Under the pieces are notes generated by a model. It did not search any database. It had not been told where the DNA came from and saw nothing but the letters and a program-made list of their open reading frames with translations. From contig CAXKWD010000004.1 in assembly GCA_964059195.1 (NCBI GenBank), positions 123,538,043 to 123,602,042 on the forward strand: a DNA stretch of 64,000 nucleotides, read 5' to 3'. This document shows positions 31,904 through 43,339 of the stretch, piece after piece (position 1 is the first letter of the stretch; each line of letters opens with the position of its first letter). Source of the stretch: Ectobius pallidus. Taxonomy: Eukaryota > Arthropoda > Insecta > Blattodea > Ectobiidae. Position numbers and translations under genes: made by a program.

Positions 31904-33570
31904 GAATAGGGATGTAGCGAACTAGAACCAACAGATGTCTCCACTGCTCTAGCCGGTATGCGCTAGCCGTTCGTCACTTGTTTTTCGAGTTGTTGTCTGC
32001 TGGTTCCATGCTTTTAAATGGCGTTTCATCTTAGCAGACTGAAAAATACTTTCGAACTTTTCTTTTTTTTTGTAGCGGGTAAAACGCTACTAGGCGCATT
32101 TCTTTGTATACTGGACACTTCTAGAATATATTTACGTGAAAAAACTTAAAGAAAAATTGCAAAAGATAGACGCTATATAAGTCGAAAAGAAAGAAGAATA
32201 AGCTGACAAATACTGTGAGAAATACCCGCTATTAACTACATTACTATGTTTCCGACGTACAAAATGTTATGCAGATATGAATATTTATATACAGTACTGC
32301 TAATTTGGCGATTGGGTATGATTCAAAGTAACTAAAAGAATATACCTGTAGGGTTCAGACAGTAAAATACTAATTTATATACGTGATAAACACTGATTTA
32401 TGTGGTGTGTATTCGCAGACATTTTAAATATTATTTATTTTCTATATCAAATGCATATTTAGCCTATACCGTCATATTAAAAACTTATTCAAAATCAAAA
32501 TATTAAAATATGTTTACATTACGAAAACTTACCTTTCCTGTCCCTCGTAGTTTAAAAAAAAATGGGAACTTGGGAATCGATTAGGCCTTTTATTTTTTCT
32601 TCTTCTCATTCCTCATTCTTTCTTATTCCTTTTATTATCGGTAAGTTATGCTAGACCATCGTTACATGATTTTCATTTCTAGTTATGAAACAGGATATTG
32701 TTAAGAATATTTAATTGCATGACATAGCAGATTATAAAGGCAGAATTTAATAATTATTATACGTTAAGTTATGTAGCCTATTAAATTGGCAACGCTATTG
32801 TCACAATTTTTATTCGAGGCCGTCAATCTAACTTGGCAATTTAGAAATCACAGAATTTATATTTTGATATCAGATTCAATAGAAGGCTACAGTAGCCTAA
32901 TATACACATATTTATACAGCAAAGTAAAATAAATAGGCCTAAAATAACTAAATAAATTAAACAGGGAAGTGGTCTTTAAATATAGAGGTGCAGTAAAGAT
33001 ACAGTTTAACAAAGGTATAAAACTAACACAATGTACTGTAATTATCATTGCGTTACTAGGTAATTTTAATTAATTTATTGTAATTTACTCTATTTTTAAA
33101 TGGCCCATAACATCTTCTCGATGCTCACGGCAAATTTAATATTAATTTAAAAATTAAAGAATATCTAATCCCCGCACTGCATATCAATATTCATACATTG
33201 ATAACATATTACTGCAAGTCAAGTACAAAATAATGTCGTCTGTATCGGAAATATCTCACAATATTTGTTCGTTAAACCTTCCTTTTTAGTGTTATTTAGA
33301 GCCTATCTGCTGTGATTTTTCTTTCGTATTTTTGACACTTCAACATTCTAGAAGGGCCCAGTAGACAAGGAAGTACGTATAGTAGCCTCGTGTCCTCTAT
33401 AAAAAAATAAAATTACGAACATATTTTTCGGACTGAGAAGTTGGAGCGCCATTTAAAAGCATGAAGCCAGCAGAAGAAAACTGGAAAAACAAGTGACGAA
33501 CGGGTAGCGCATACCGGCTAGTACACCCACGCTATCTGTCGGAGAAGTTTGGCGAGCTACATCCCTATTC
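31904..33570. mobile_element. 1.67-kb TIR element just upstream of the SHPRH-like gene
   Basis: Begins GAATAGGGATGTAGC and ends GCTACATCCCTATTC. Inverted similarity extends ~130 bp inward: GCCGGTATGCGCTAGCCGTT on the left against AACGGGTAGCGCATACCGGC on the right, and GCTTTTAAATGGCG against CGCCATTTAAAAGC. No ORF and no clear target duplication. Superfamily undetermined. Confidence 0.8.
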
Positions 33571-34416
33571 AGTTTATCTTATCTGTGCAGATATTATTAT
33601 TTTTTTTATACCATGTATTTTAACTTACTGGACATCATGTTTCCTTTTTCAGTCTGACATGCTTAGTATTCAGTTTTAAAGTCTGCACGAGGGACTGCTT
33701 TTTAAGACACGTTAACACGTTATTCTGCAGCCAGTGAAAAATCTTCAAAATCTTATAATTTTACTGCAAGAAGACCTGCAAAATGGAATTTTATGTGCAG
33801 TCCAATATGCCTTTTTATTATTCCCCTCAGCCTCAAGATTTTTAATATAAGCGGTCTCGGCAGGATGATTTTCACAATAACTAAGCAACATACTTAAGCG
33901 CATACTTTGGGGGCTAGGGAGCCTACATTCTGTCCCCAAAATCTCATCGTTTGGGCCCGGAAATCATACTTTTAATCATGAACTCTATTACATACTAGAG
34001 TTAAAATGTGTACAAGGTAGGAAAGAAATAACTTATCGGTAACAAAAAAAATGATAGTTTCATTATGCATAACTTATTGTTGAATATTTTGGTAATTTTA
34101 CGATAATTCACCATATTTGCTGAAATTAAAATATTTATGCATATTGTGTTAATTTGTCACATTTTTAACGGCATATTTCTGACATATTTTAAATATCGTG
34201 CATATCTGTTAATTCTAACATCTACAACATGTTGGCTAAATGAATGTTTTGAGAACCTACTATACAATAAATGACATAAATAAATACAGTAATGTTTTCG
34301 TAAGTAGTTTTGCAATATTAAAGCGACATTTCTCTCCAATAGTTTTCACTTTACTAAAACTTGTAAAATTGATCTTGTTGGCTATTTGTGAAAGTTTTGT
34401 AATGTAAATTATAGAA
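33571..34416. other. Unassigned sequence
   Basis: A 64-codon minus frame at 33745-33939 (HPAETAYIKNLEAEGNNKKA) may be a decayed transposon fragment, but I cannot place it. Otherwise non-coding. Confidence 0.35.
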
Positions 34417-34539
34417 CTTCCACTCAGTGGCGTAACTAGACCACTTGGAGCACGGGCAGGGCCGTATTTCTAAATAGGCTAAGTAGGCTGCAGCCTAGAG
34501 CGGCAAATTTTCAGGGGCGGCAGTTTGGCAATTTATTCA

Positions 34540-35037
34540 AAAGTTAAAATGAAGTATTTCAGACATTAATAATATTTTCCGTACGAATTTAAGAATACAT
34601 GTTACTTAAAAATATAGCCTACATAGCCTACTTTCTAAATCTATAACATAACACAAATTCACAGTACGTAATCTTGTATTATAACATTTTTGTAGTGCAA
34701 TCTCATAAGAAAGCTATCCAAATTTGAACATGAAGATTACGTGGGGTGAGTTTTTTTTAAAGTTTGTATATTTTACAACAAATAAACCATTAATTAACTA
34801 AGTTTTGTGTGTAATTTCATTTCACCGTGTAGTACAACTTAATTCAAATTGAACACAGTTCTTCAATGCATGAGTAAGTTACAATTATAATTATTTTATT
34901 TACATAATAGCTACAATAGTTGGTGTAATACATTAATAATATTAACCTTCAACATTAGAAGTAGCTTTGTTCATCTCATTTTTCATATGACGTCTCCCAA
35001 AAACAACTATCTTCTTGTGTGCAAGTAAGATGAAAAG
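34540..35037. other. Non-coding 3' region near the RLE retrotransposon
   Basis: AT-rich, probably partly the 3' untranslated region of the retrotransposon whose coding ends at 35038. No poly-A tail or target duplication could be identified. Confidence 0.4.
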
Positions 35038-38000
35038 TCAAAGGAAATACACTTCCTCCAGGCCAGAAGACTCAGCGAAAGTGCCCTTGATGCTGGCAGC
35101 ATTTCCACGCTGCAGGGCGATGCCAATTCGCTGCCTCAAAAACTCGGTTGAACGAGGTTCCCCAGTTAGAGAACACAGCCTTCTGCCAATGTCGGCAACA
35201 AGTGCTGAGGCATCTTTGCACCATGAACCCATGGTCTCCACCGCAAAGACGACGAAAAAGTAATTATCAGCGATAGCGCGATATTTTTGTTTTTTCAGGT
35301 TAACTGCAGCCTCAGCAGCCGATCTTGCAAGGCGGGATGTCTTTGAAATATGCGATGGTGCAAAAGTGTCCACACAGGTGGCGTCCCACATAAGGGATTT
35401 TCCTCTAAACCAAGGGACCATGGTGATACCATCTGGACGTTTACCATCTGAACGACTGATGCCTGTTGGTTCCAATACCGTGGGAACGTGAATAGATATC
35501 AAAGCTCTGCGGAGGATGTCATTTATTGCCGAGTGGCGTGAGTACCTGCCCTTACTCTTAGCACAACTCAAAGCATGATGGCCATGAGAATCAGCTGTTG
35601 CTCCGCATATGCATTTGTGTTCTCGGCAGATTTCGCATCCTAGGCGTAAAGCGACAGCGATCTTAAATGTCGTTGCGTCCATCAAAGTTCCTATTGTTGA
35701 AGATGGTAAGGCATTCAACCAAGATCCTGCTTCTTTTTCCTGGAGGGCCAGATAACGAGCTCGATCGGAATCACAAGATGATGATGCCAACAGATTATCA
35801 AGGATAAGTTTGGTGTATAATATGTCCCAACATTTCTGAACTGAAGACTCTTCTGGAGGGTTAATGTTATCCGTCATTGTATTCCACTTAACCATAGCCT
35901 CAGACAAGAAGCACACTTCGATTTCATCACCAGAAAAGGGGAACATGGATTTGACAAAATCGAGGGCTCCATATGCTGAAGCTAAAAAAGCCGGTACACA
36001 AACATCAGATAACTTACGAATACCGAGACCTCCGAGATTGACAGGAAGGCAAGATTGAATCCAGTTTTTGTCCTCTAATGCAGAATTCAGTATTATCTCT
36101 AAATTACTTTTCATAAGATCGTCGAATTGTTGAAGAAACGAGGGAAATAACCAAAGCGGCGTAGTTCTAATGAAATACGTAAGTTTAGGAATGGCAAAGC
36201 AATTTTTTAATAAGAAATATGCTATTTGTGGATGAATGAGAGACAATCTCCGGAAAAGGTTCTGCATTGAATGTATTTTATGTTCCATAGTTGTTTGAAC
36301 AGCTTCAAGCATGATCGGAGAGCCAAGAATTGATAGAGTAGAGTCGGTGATTATCTTGATGTTGGGCGCTATATGTTGGAAGGCAGAGACAACTCCTTCA
36401 TCTCGACTGGAACAGAAATAAAGTTCGCACTTTTGAGGATTGATTTCTAGACCAATATCCTTACTAGCAGAAATCATTTTTTCAAAATCCTACAGAACAG
36501 TGTTGGGGTCACCACCCAATGTACCATCATCCAGGTAGAAAAGATTAAGAGAACTGTTTAAATCCTGGATGACTGGATGTAAAGTGAGGCTAAAAACCAT
36601 GGGTCCAACAGGATCTCCTTGTTGGGCTCCAGTCTGAGATGATAAAGTTGTGGACCCGTAGTAAAGATGGGAAGGCTGACTATAAGCTTGCCACATGAAT
36701 GGAAAAATTGAAGGAACTTTTTCTTTTATTGCTTTCAGCATTGAATCTCTCTCAATAGAGTTAAAGGCATTCTTAAAGTCTATTTTAAGTAAGACGTTGT
36801 TACTGCCTGAATTCCTTTTTAAAAACGTACGAACAGTATGAATAATTGTCTCACAGCCTTTAGGAGAAGCAAACCCGAGTTGATGGGGGAAAAAGTATTC
36901 CTTCAAATCTTCTTTGACAGATGTGCATGCAAGTTTTGCTACCAGTCTTCGAAAGGTATTGCCAATGGCAATAGGGCGTACTCCTCCATCTTTCTTTGTA
37001 AGAGCAAGTAAAGAAGCCCCGTATATATGTGGGCAGATGGCAGGAGTTACTTTACCACTCAGCATGAAGTTGCAAAGTTTGGTTATTGACAGCAACAATC
37101 TTTTGCCAGAATCACCAGCCGAAATGGATACAAGATCCTTCAGGTGTTGAGGACGTAAACCATCTATTCCAGAGGCGGAACCGGTAGGAAATTGAGTAAT
37201 ACCTTTCAAAACAGCATCCTCAGACACTGATAAAAACTCATCACCTGGATCAGGAGGAGATGGAAACGATAAAGTTCTGGAAGGGGGTGGATGTTTTTCC
37301 GACAATGCAGTGAAGGTGTCAGTAGTGTTAATAGCTATGCTGGAGTCAGAAGAGAGGATGCGGACTGCTCCTCGAATGTCTCCATCAGCAACTTTCGCTT
37401 CAATGCGGCGGATAAGGGAAGTATTATTTTTCCTATTTTCGGAAGGGGTTGTTAATGTGAAGCTCTTTAAGTTGTCTTTAACTTTCGTAGACTTCTTTAA
37501 GTCTGACTTATCGGGTACTCTTAAAGCAATGTATGCGAAAAGTATTAGATCTTGCCAGGCATCTTCAGTATTAAGAGTAATGCTCTGTTCAATCAGCTGA
37601 GTTAATTTGTCAGCTGCAAAGGAGCGTGCACCTTTAGGAATTCGTCTTAGAACTCTAATATTCCCTTTGCATTTAGTGAGAGTAGATAAAAAATCACATT
37701 TCCACTGAGTTGTTGGTATCTTAAGTCTTTCTTCCCAATGCAGTACTGGATTATGCCCTACATCTATGGTATTTTCACACGATGAAGGTATCCTGTAAGT
37801 TTGAGGTATTCCAGAACGAACAAAATGTCGTGTCACAATTTTGTTTCTTTTGTTTTTGGGATGAGCTTTCCCGAGGTGAATGTTCAAGCCATGACTCGAT
37901 GTACATACCTTATGGCATATCGGGCAATGTGGAATTTCATTATTTTCAATAATTTCAACCTGAGGAGAAACTAGAAGGGAGGTTTTGCTGTTGTCATCAT

Positions 38001-38139
38001 TATCACTGTCGCTTAGCCCATTATCATAATGAATAAGGGACTCTTGTGAAGAGCTGTGGCTACGTGCCAAATGAATATTAATTCCCCTACTAGTAAATTG
38101 TCTTCCACATATTTTGCATTCAACTAAAGTAGGTGCTCT
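35038..38139 (-). pseudogene. Non-LTR retrotransposon protein: zinc fingers, RT with LDDG box, CCHC, restriction-like endonuclease
   Basis: One long minus-strand frame, about 1,030 codons, broken by a single TAG near 36489. Order: two C2H2 fingers (CKICGRQFTSRGINIHLARSH just before the first usable start, then CPICHKVCTSSHGLNIHLGK); RT with ASGIDGLRPQHLKDL, ALTKKDGGVRPIAIGNTFRR, PHQLGFASPKGCE, LLKIDFKNAFNSIERD, GAQQGDPVGPMVFSL and the catalytic NLFYLDDGTLGG (LDDG instead of the usual FADD); KCELYF after the TAG; a C-x-C-x8-H-x4-C knuckle (CICGATADSHGHHALSC); then KRPDGITMVPWFRGK and LMWDATCVDTFAPSH. The last is a PD-(D/E)XK restriction-like endonuclease as in R2-group elements. An N-terminal extension from an ATG at 38180 would need a one-base shift. 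It looks recently active. Confidence 0.85.
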
Positions 38140-38647
38140 CTACCTGATGAAGAAGATTCCCTCGGAGATGCAGCCAACATGTTATAATTAGCCTATTATG
38201 TTAAATCAGAATCCAGATGTAAATTGGTAACTAAGTGGAATAAACAACCTGATAAAACATAGCCAAAGAATGCATGATGCAAAATGAAGCACTGTCCAAT
38301 ATTTACTCGAACACTTAAGCTCATCAACACTTGTATAACCTCCAGATAACAAAGTGAACTGTAATTGATGTAACTTACGCCTTGAAATTACTCAAATACA
38401 CTAAACACGATTAAAAATATTCCCACTGTTATGAAGCCAAACCAGATCAAGTCAAGGCCACCTCTTCAATTACGCAAAAGATAGTCATTAGCATTAAAAT
38501 ATAAAAATGTTTAATATAGTGATCACTGATCTCCAAGAACAAATTAATTAATTAATTTCGAAACCCATTTCATTTTTAACGAATCTTAAAAAAGTAAGTA
38601 AAAAAAAATTAAATAACTAATTTGATTATATAATTTATTATGTAAAC

Positions 38648-39028
38648 CAGCGGTTCCCAAACTTTTTTGTCCTGGGTCCCACCTTCATCTAGAAATTTTT
38701 TTCGCGACCCACTACTACATAACGATAACCAATATAGGCTATATAAATTCCAGCACATGTTTTTTCATATGCCTTTCAATAGTTTTATTGTGTTCAAATG
38801 TCCTGCTGAGAAAACAGAGTTGAAATAAAAATGGTAAAGGTTATTTCAATAAAGAACATTGTCCAACTAGTACATTTTATTTTTTTAAAATGAGATTTGC
38901 GAAACTGTTGTTTTTTATTAACAAATTAAATTAAACTAAACACTCTTTCCTTGTACTGAAAACACGTTTAATTTCTCTCGCCCTTTTTGCGACCCACCGA
39001 AATTGCTCGCATAGTTTGGGAACCACTG
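38648..39028. mobile_element. hAT MITE (CAGCGGTTCCCAAACT ends)
   Basis: Begins CAGCGGTTCCCAAACTTTTT and ends AGTTTGGGAACCACTG, flanked by ATGTAAAC at 38640-38647 and 39029-39036 (perfect). 381 bp. The termini resemble a widespread animal hAT MITE group. Confidence 0.92.
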
Positions 39029-39441
39029 ATGTAAACCATTAAAATTGTAGTTTTATTTAAACTAAATTAACTTGATGTTTAAAAAAGATGAAAACACCAA
39101 TGAACTCTATCCTTTTGTTGTATAAAACAAATGTATTAAGCAACTATGAACTATAGAGGGGACGGCAAATGGACTTTAGCCTATAGGTGGCATACTCTTA
39201 AATCCGGCCCTGGGCCCGGGGCGGATTTATTTTTGAGGCCCCCTCCCCCCAGCAAAAGTTACCAACACGGCTATTTTTAACTTCTTTTTCTATGGCTATC
39301 TTTTTTGTCTTTCAGTTCGTCTCCATGGGCTAATCTATATGAAAAAGTAATAGACAGAATAAGGGAGGGAACTCATGCAGTATTTAATGTACTTATTTAT
39401 TAGTATATTCTTCTTCTTCTTCTTCTTCTTCTACAATGGTG

Positions 39442-40022
39442 CTACAGCCCAAATCGGGCCTTGACCTCCTCCATCCTCCTCTTCCAATCAGATCTGTCCA
39501 GCGACACTCTTTTCCAGGCAGTTATTCCCAAAACGTGTTTTGCATCCTCTATCACTGCGTCGACCCATCTATCCTTCGGTCTTCCAACCGGCCTTTTACC
39601 ATATATCCTTCCCTCCATGATTTTCCTGGGTATCCTCTGGTTTTCCATCCTATTAACGTGTCCAGCCCATTCCAGTCTTCGGAGTTTGATGTAAGTTACT
39701 ACATCCATATCTCGATATTGCTCCATCAATTCCTGATTATACCTTATCCTCCATTGTCCATTTTCATTAACTGGTCCACTTATCCGCCTCAGGATCTTTC
39801 TTTCGAATGCACCTAGGTCTGATTCTATCTTCTTGTTCATTACCCAGGTTTCGCATCCGTAACAGAGCACTGTTCTTATCACTGTTTTATAAATTCGGAA
39901 TTTGGTTCTCCTATGTACGCATCTTGATTTCATGATGTCCAATAATGCAAAGTAAGTTTGGTTTGCTGCTGTCATGCGTGTCTGTATGTCTGTCCCTTCT
40001 GTATTATCGCTAGTTATAACAG
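39442..40022 (-). pseudogene. LINE RT C-terminal segment (3' part)
   Basis: Reads YLGSVITSDNTEGTDIQTRM, AANQTYFALLDIMKSRCVHR, YKTVIRTVLCYGCETWVM, FERKILRRISGPVNENGQWR, LRRLEWAGHVNRMENQRIPR, GKRPVGRPKDRWVD and WKRRMEEVKARFGL, the standard end of this LINE type. It ends a few bases before the (GAA)n tail. It continues upstream at 41103 beyond an inserted LINE; the junction falls inside DFKYLG / YLGSVIT. Confidence 0.88.
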
Positions 40023-40033
40023 ATCCAAGATAT
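40023..40033. other. 11-bp target duplication of the RNase H LINE
   Basis: ATCCAAGATAT here and at 41092-41102, exactly flanking the inserted LINE. Confidence 0.88.
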
Positions 40034-41091
40034 ATATATATTTTTTTTTTTGAGACTTTATTTAACAACATGCTCCGTTACAAATGTGTAACACTACATG
40101 TTCTGGTTTACATCGGTGTTTAAAGTATTTACACTATTTACATATATGTGCTTGGTTCGTCTCTAGTTGTGTTCTAATTTAAACAACTGTATTATTAGTA
40201 AAGTCAATCATATTCACAAATTTACAGAAGTCTTTTAAAAATCTTTTCATTAAGTCTCTTTTATCTGGTGGCCAAACTCCTCCTCTAGTGATTATGCGTC
40301 GGCGTAATGTTTGTCTTCCTATATCGTGTTTTGAGCACTCAAGTAGAATATGATCGACAGTTTGGTCTCCAACATTACAGGGGCAAGTTGCATCTGGCGT
40401 TATTTGGAATCTGTGGAAATAGGCTCTTATTCTTCCATGTCCTGTTAGCATGGTCGTGAGATTCGATGTGATTGGGATTTTCATCGATAATCTCTCTACG
40501 ATGCTTGGAAAGTACTTTCTTGTTTCGGCTCCATTGTGTGTTGCTCGCCATTCTCTTTCCCAGCTCCTCAAGCTGTCTTTACGTAATGTCTTCAGTACTA
40601 AAGTCTTTGGCATATTATCGTAGGATACTTGTTCGTTGCTTCTGGCAGCTTGTTTGGCAAGATGGTCTGCTAATTCGTTTCCGTGTATTCCGGTGTGAGC
40701 TTTAACCCAGGAAATCGCTACTGTCCATTGGTTGCTTTTCAAAATGTTCAGTACCTTCCTGATATTTTCTATTAAGTAGTTATGATTTCTGATATTTTTT
40801 AATAAATCTAGAGTTATTTTGCTATCTGTGTAAAGGGCAAGAGTTTTAGTGGTATTAAGTGTCAGATGCATTTGTTGTATTGTTTCCAAGGCCTTCAGAA
40901 CTGCAAGTTGTTCCGCCTGGTTGTTCGAGCAGTTGTCATCTAATTTATATTGTAGTTGCTGGGCTATCTGGCCATTGAGACACATTGCAATTCCTGAGCC
41001 AACTCCATCAGCGGACTTTCTACCACCTGTGTATATTTCCACGGCATATTCTTTTGCAGAGTCGATTTCCTCTATGCCACTGAAATTGGCT
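40034..41091 (-). mobile_element. 5'-truncated LINE with RNase H domain
   Basis: Minus-strand insertion with a poly-A tail (T run at 40041-40051 on the plus strand). It is flanked by the ATCCAAGATAT duplication and inserted into the reverse transcriptase of the larger LINE. Only the 3'-terminal RNase H and Cys-His part is present. Confidence 0.88.
40179..41042 (-). CDS. RNase H domain and C-terminal CCHC region of a LINE polyprotein
   Basis: RNase H degrades the RNA strand of RNA-DNA hybrids. The intact 287-codon frame (5'-truncated by the insertion) shows GSGIAMCLNG, NNQAEQLAVLKALETI (catalytic Glu), LYTDSKITLDLLKN (catalytic Asp), AISWVKAHTGIHGNELADHL (catalytic His/Asp), then CPCNVGDQTVDHILLEC, a Cys-His motif typical of the end of LINEs of the R1/I/LOA type. 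It starts without a true ATG because the rest of the polyprotein is missing. The lack of stops implies a fairly recent insertion. Confidence 0.88.
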   Translation of the reverse strand: MEIYTGGRKSADGVGSGIAMCLNGQIAQQLQYKLDDNCSNNQAEQLAVLKALETIQQMHLTLNTTKTLALYTDSKITLDLLKNIRNHNYLIENIRKVLNILKSNQWTVAISWVKAHTGIHGNELADHLAKQAARSNEQVSYDNMPKTLVLKTLRKDSLRSWEREWRATHNGAETRKYFPSIVERLSMKIPITSNLTTMLTGHGRIRAYFHRFQITPDATCPCNVGDQTVDHILLECSKHDIGRQTLRRRIITRGGVWPPDKRDLMKRFLKDFCKFVNMIDFTNNTVV

Positions 41092-41623
41092 ATCCAAGAT
41101 ATTTAAAATCTCTTGTAGTACCAAACCTTTCTAATTCTATCTGTTGGTTGGATATTAGGGCGTTTCTAGACTGCGTCATCCACTTAGTCTTTCTATTGTT
41201 AATATTCAGTCCCATTTTTCCTGCTGCTTTTTCAAGATCTTTAAGCACCTCTTCTATTTTGGCTTTTGATCTACCCATGATGTCCAGATCATCTGCGTAG
41301 CCAACTACTTGTACACTCTTGTACATCAATGTGTTGTTAATATCTATATCCGTTTGCCTTATCACCCAGTCTAGTGTGATATTGAATAGCATCGGTGCCA
41401 ATCCATCCCCTTGTTTCAGCCCGCTGTTAACAACAAAGGCTTCAGATATGCCACCAAACACTTTGACTTGTGCTCTGGTTTCTAACATTGTCATTCTGAT
41501 CAGTCTTATTATCTTCGGATGTTATTTTTGCAGGGCTAAGATCCTATATATTCCAGTTCTGTTTACACTGTCATAAGCCGTCTTAAAGTCTATAAAAAGA
41601 TGGTATAAGTTCAGATTATATTC
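41090..41623 (-). pseudogene. LINE RT core segment (palm), downstream of the solo LTR
   Basis: From 41623: NLYHLFIDFKTAYDSVNR, MTMLETRAQVKVFGGISEAF, NSGLKQGDGLAPMLFNITLD, VQVVGYADDLDIMGRSKAKI (the YADD catalytic box), LNINNRKTKWM and FGTTRDFKYLG. One stop (QK-stop-HPKII) lies in the first part. The first ~195 bp are an extra copy of 42839-43033. Confidence 0.87.
41429..41623. repeat. 195-bp direct repeat, left copy
   Basis: Nearly identical to 42839-43033 in the same orientation, with only a few differences. It encodes the same RT segment and flanks the probable solo LTR. Confidence 0.95.
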
Positions 41624-41625
41624 TC

Positions 41626-42842
41626 TGTTGTACATGCTTCCGCGGGCGTAGGTCCGCTAGCCTCCCCCCTCATCCTTTGGTACAGCCTCCTAGCGAGTGT
41701 TTATCTTTTCTGGCGTCAGTTACGGGCATGGTTTATTTCGGCATTGACGTGTTTTCGTAGTTTGTTTATAAGTAATTTCTTCGGTATTTGTGCTTTCGTT
41801 CGTGGGATAATGTAGTCCCAGTGTATCCTTCAGGTTTGCAACAGGTTTTTAGTTTATCTTTCTTGTGTTTTAACTTAGTAATTATGTAACTGTAGAATTC
41901 CCTTCCCCTCTTTCTGCGCTTGGTAGCTGGTAGTTTCTCGGATCGATTTGGTAGTGTATTTTTGGTAGAATCTTCGTAGAAACCATACGTTCTGTCTCCT
42001 TTTGCTTGGGTAGTAATATTTAAAGGGTTTTCTGTTTATTTGAGTTGCTGGGGGGTTTCTTAGTAATAGCCTAAGTAGTCGGCGTCATCAAGCTATAATG
42101 ATGGCGTCTGTATCTTTCTCTTCTCCCCTGTGCCTGCTTGCAAACCTGATGTGTCGCGGTCTGGTAAGTCATTTTTAAATTCGTGTTTCTTCAATTATTT
42201 TGTTTATTTAGTTTTTGTGCCATGCCCGTTTCTCCTGTGCATCGGGATTTTAAAGGCATCCCGATGGCAGTAATGTTTCCGCCTTTTACTAAATTTTGCC
42301 CCTTGTTAAAGATTGTTTGTAGGCCTACATTATATTTTCCCCGGTTTGTTTCGATTCTGGCCTTTATGAAATAAAGCCATCGTCCCTTGTGTCATTTTAC
42401 TGAGTAAACCCCTCCCCTTTTCTATTGTAAAGACACCTTCTTCTGTGTGTTAATATTTATTTAAATTTGTTATAATGGTTAGGTTGCTCTTTCACCTTGT
42501 GATTTTGATGTAAACAGAATAATTATTTCACCGGAAGGTCCAAATTGTTGGATTATTATTCAAAAGTTTAAATGTAACAGTGCTGTAAATTACTATTGTT
42601 TTTCTATTTCAGGCTATACTAATTTTGTAATTTCCTTTGTCTTGTAAAAATCTGGTTCTAAATTATATATTATCTGTTATTGTTTTTGAATCAGGAACTT
42701 TTACATTCTGTTTTGTGCCCCCTCCGGGATGTCCTACGAGTCCTATGGGTGGGCCCGTTTTCAGGGAATAGGCTAACTTCCCTGGGGTTGGTTTCCCAAG
42801 CTTCCTTCCACACATTTCATCCCTTAGGGCGGGGTTACAACA
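41626..42842 (+). mobile_element. Probable solo LTR (~1.2 kb)
   Basis: Starts TGTTGTACATGC and ends GGTTACAACA, with short inverted TGTTGT...ACAACA ends. It contains a possible polyadenylation signal AATAAAGCC at about 42370. There are no coding motifs and no internal retrotransposon sequence. Flanks do not show a 4-6 bp duplication. Instead a 195-bp stretch of the host LINE is repeated on both sides. It could also be another DNA element. Confidence 0.55.
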
Positions 42843-43033
42843 ACAAAGGCTTCAGATATGCCACCAAACACTTTGACTTGTGCTCTGGTTTCTAACATTG
42901 TCATTCTGACCAGTCTTATTATCTTCGGATGTATTTTTTGCAGGGCTAAGATCCTATATATTCCAGTTCGGTTTACACTGTCATAAGCCGTCTTAAAGTC
43001 TATAAAAAGATGGTATAAGTTCAGATTATATTC
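42839..43033. repeat. 195-bp direct repeat, right copy
   Basis: See the left copy at 41429-41623. Here the RT frame runs intact (FIDFKTAYDSVNRTGIYRIL, KIHPKIIRLVRMTMLETRAQ). Confidence 0.95.
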
Positions 43034-43217
43034 CTAGAATTTCTCTGACATAATTTTAACTGTGTGTATTTGATCTATGGTAGACCTGCCTTTCCGAAAA
43101 CCAGCTTGATATTCGCCTATTATGCTCTCATAGTATGGTTCCAGTTTTTCCCGCAGCACATATGTGAAGACTTTATACACAGTGCATAGCAACGATATGC
43201 CTCTGTAATTATGGCAG
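43034..43217 (-). pseudogene. LINE RT segment between solo LTR and 4.3-kb insertion
   Basis: Reads CHNYRGISLLCTVYKVFTYV, REKLEPYYESIIGEYQAGFR, KGRSTIDQIHTVKIMSEKF, joining the segment at 47538 (HKKGDRLD) on the other side of the insertion. Confidence 0.88.
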
Positions 43218-43339
43218 TCCAGTCCACGGAGACGCCGTGCTTGCGGTGTTGTATGGGAAACAGATGAAGCCAATGACCACGCCCCCTTAAGGGACCAAAA
43301 AGGAGGCTTGCTATATACAATAGCACATAAATACTCCGA

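Larger units (their letters stand above)
34457..39212. mobile_element. hAT-type element holding the RLE retrotransposon
   Basis: Begins CAGGGCCGTATTTC and ends with the inverse of CAGGGCCGGATTTAAG. The inner ends share TAGGCTAA and CGGCAAAT-like words in inverse order. The flanks AGCACGGG (34449-34456) and GGCCCGGG (39213-39220) match at 6 of 8. Apart from the retrotransposon and a small hAT MITE it has no coding content. Confidence 0.65.

Noticed and set aside
34425..39220. RLE retrotransposon as a site-specific rDNA insertion
   Set aside because: The surroundings are hAT transposon DNA; no 28S or other RNA gene sequence is present.
41626..42842. Host gene promoter or exon (ORF 42183-42374, 42680-42895)
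   Set aside because: No coding motif; the unit has LTR-like ends and is inserted in a LINE.
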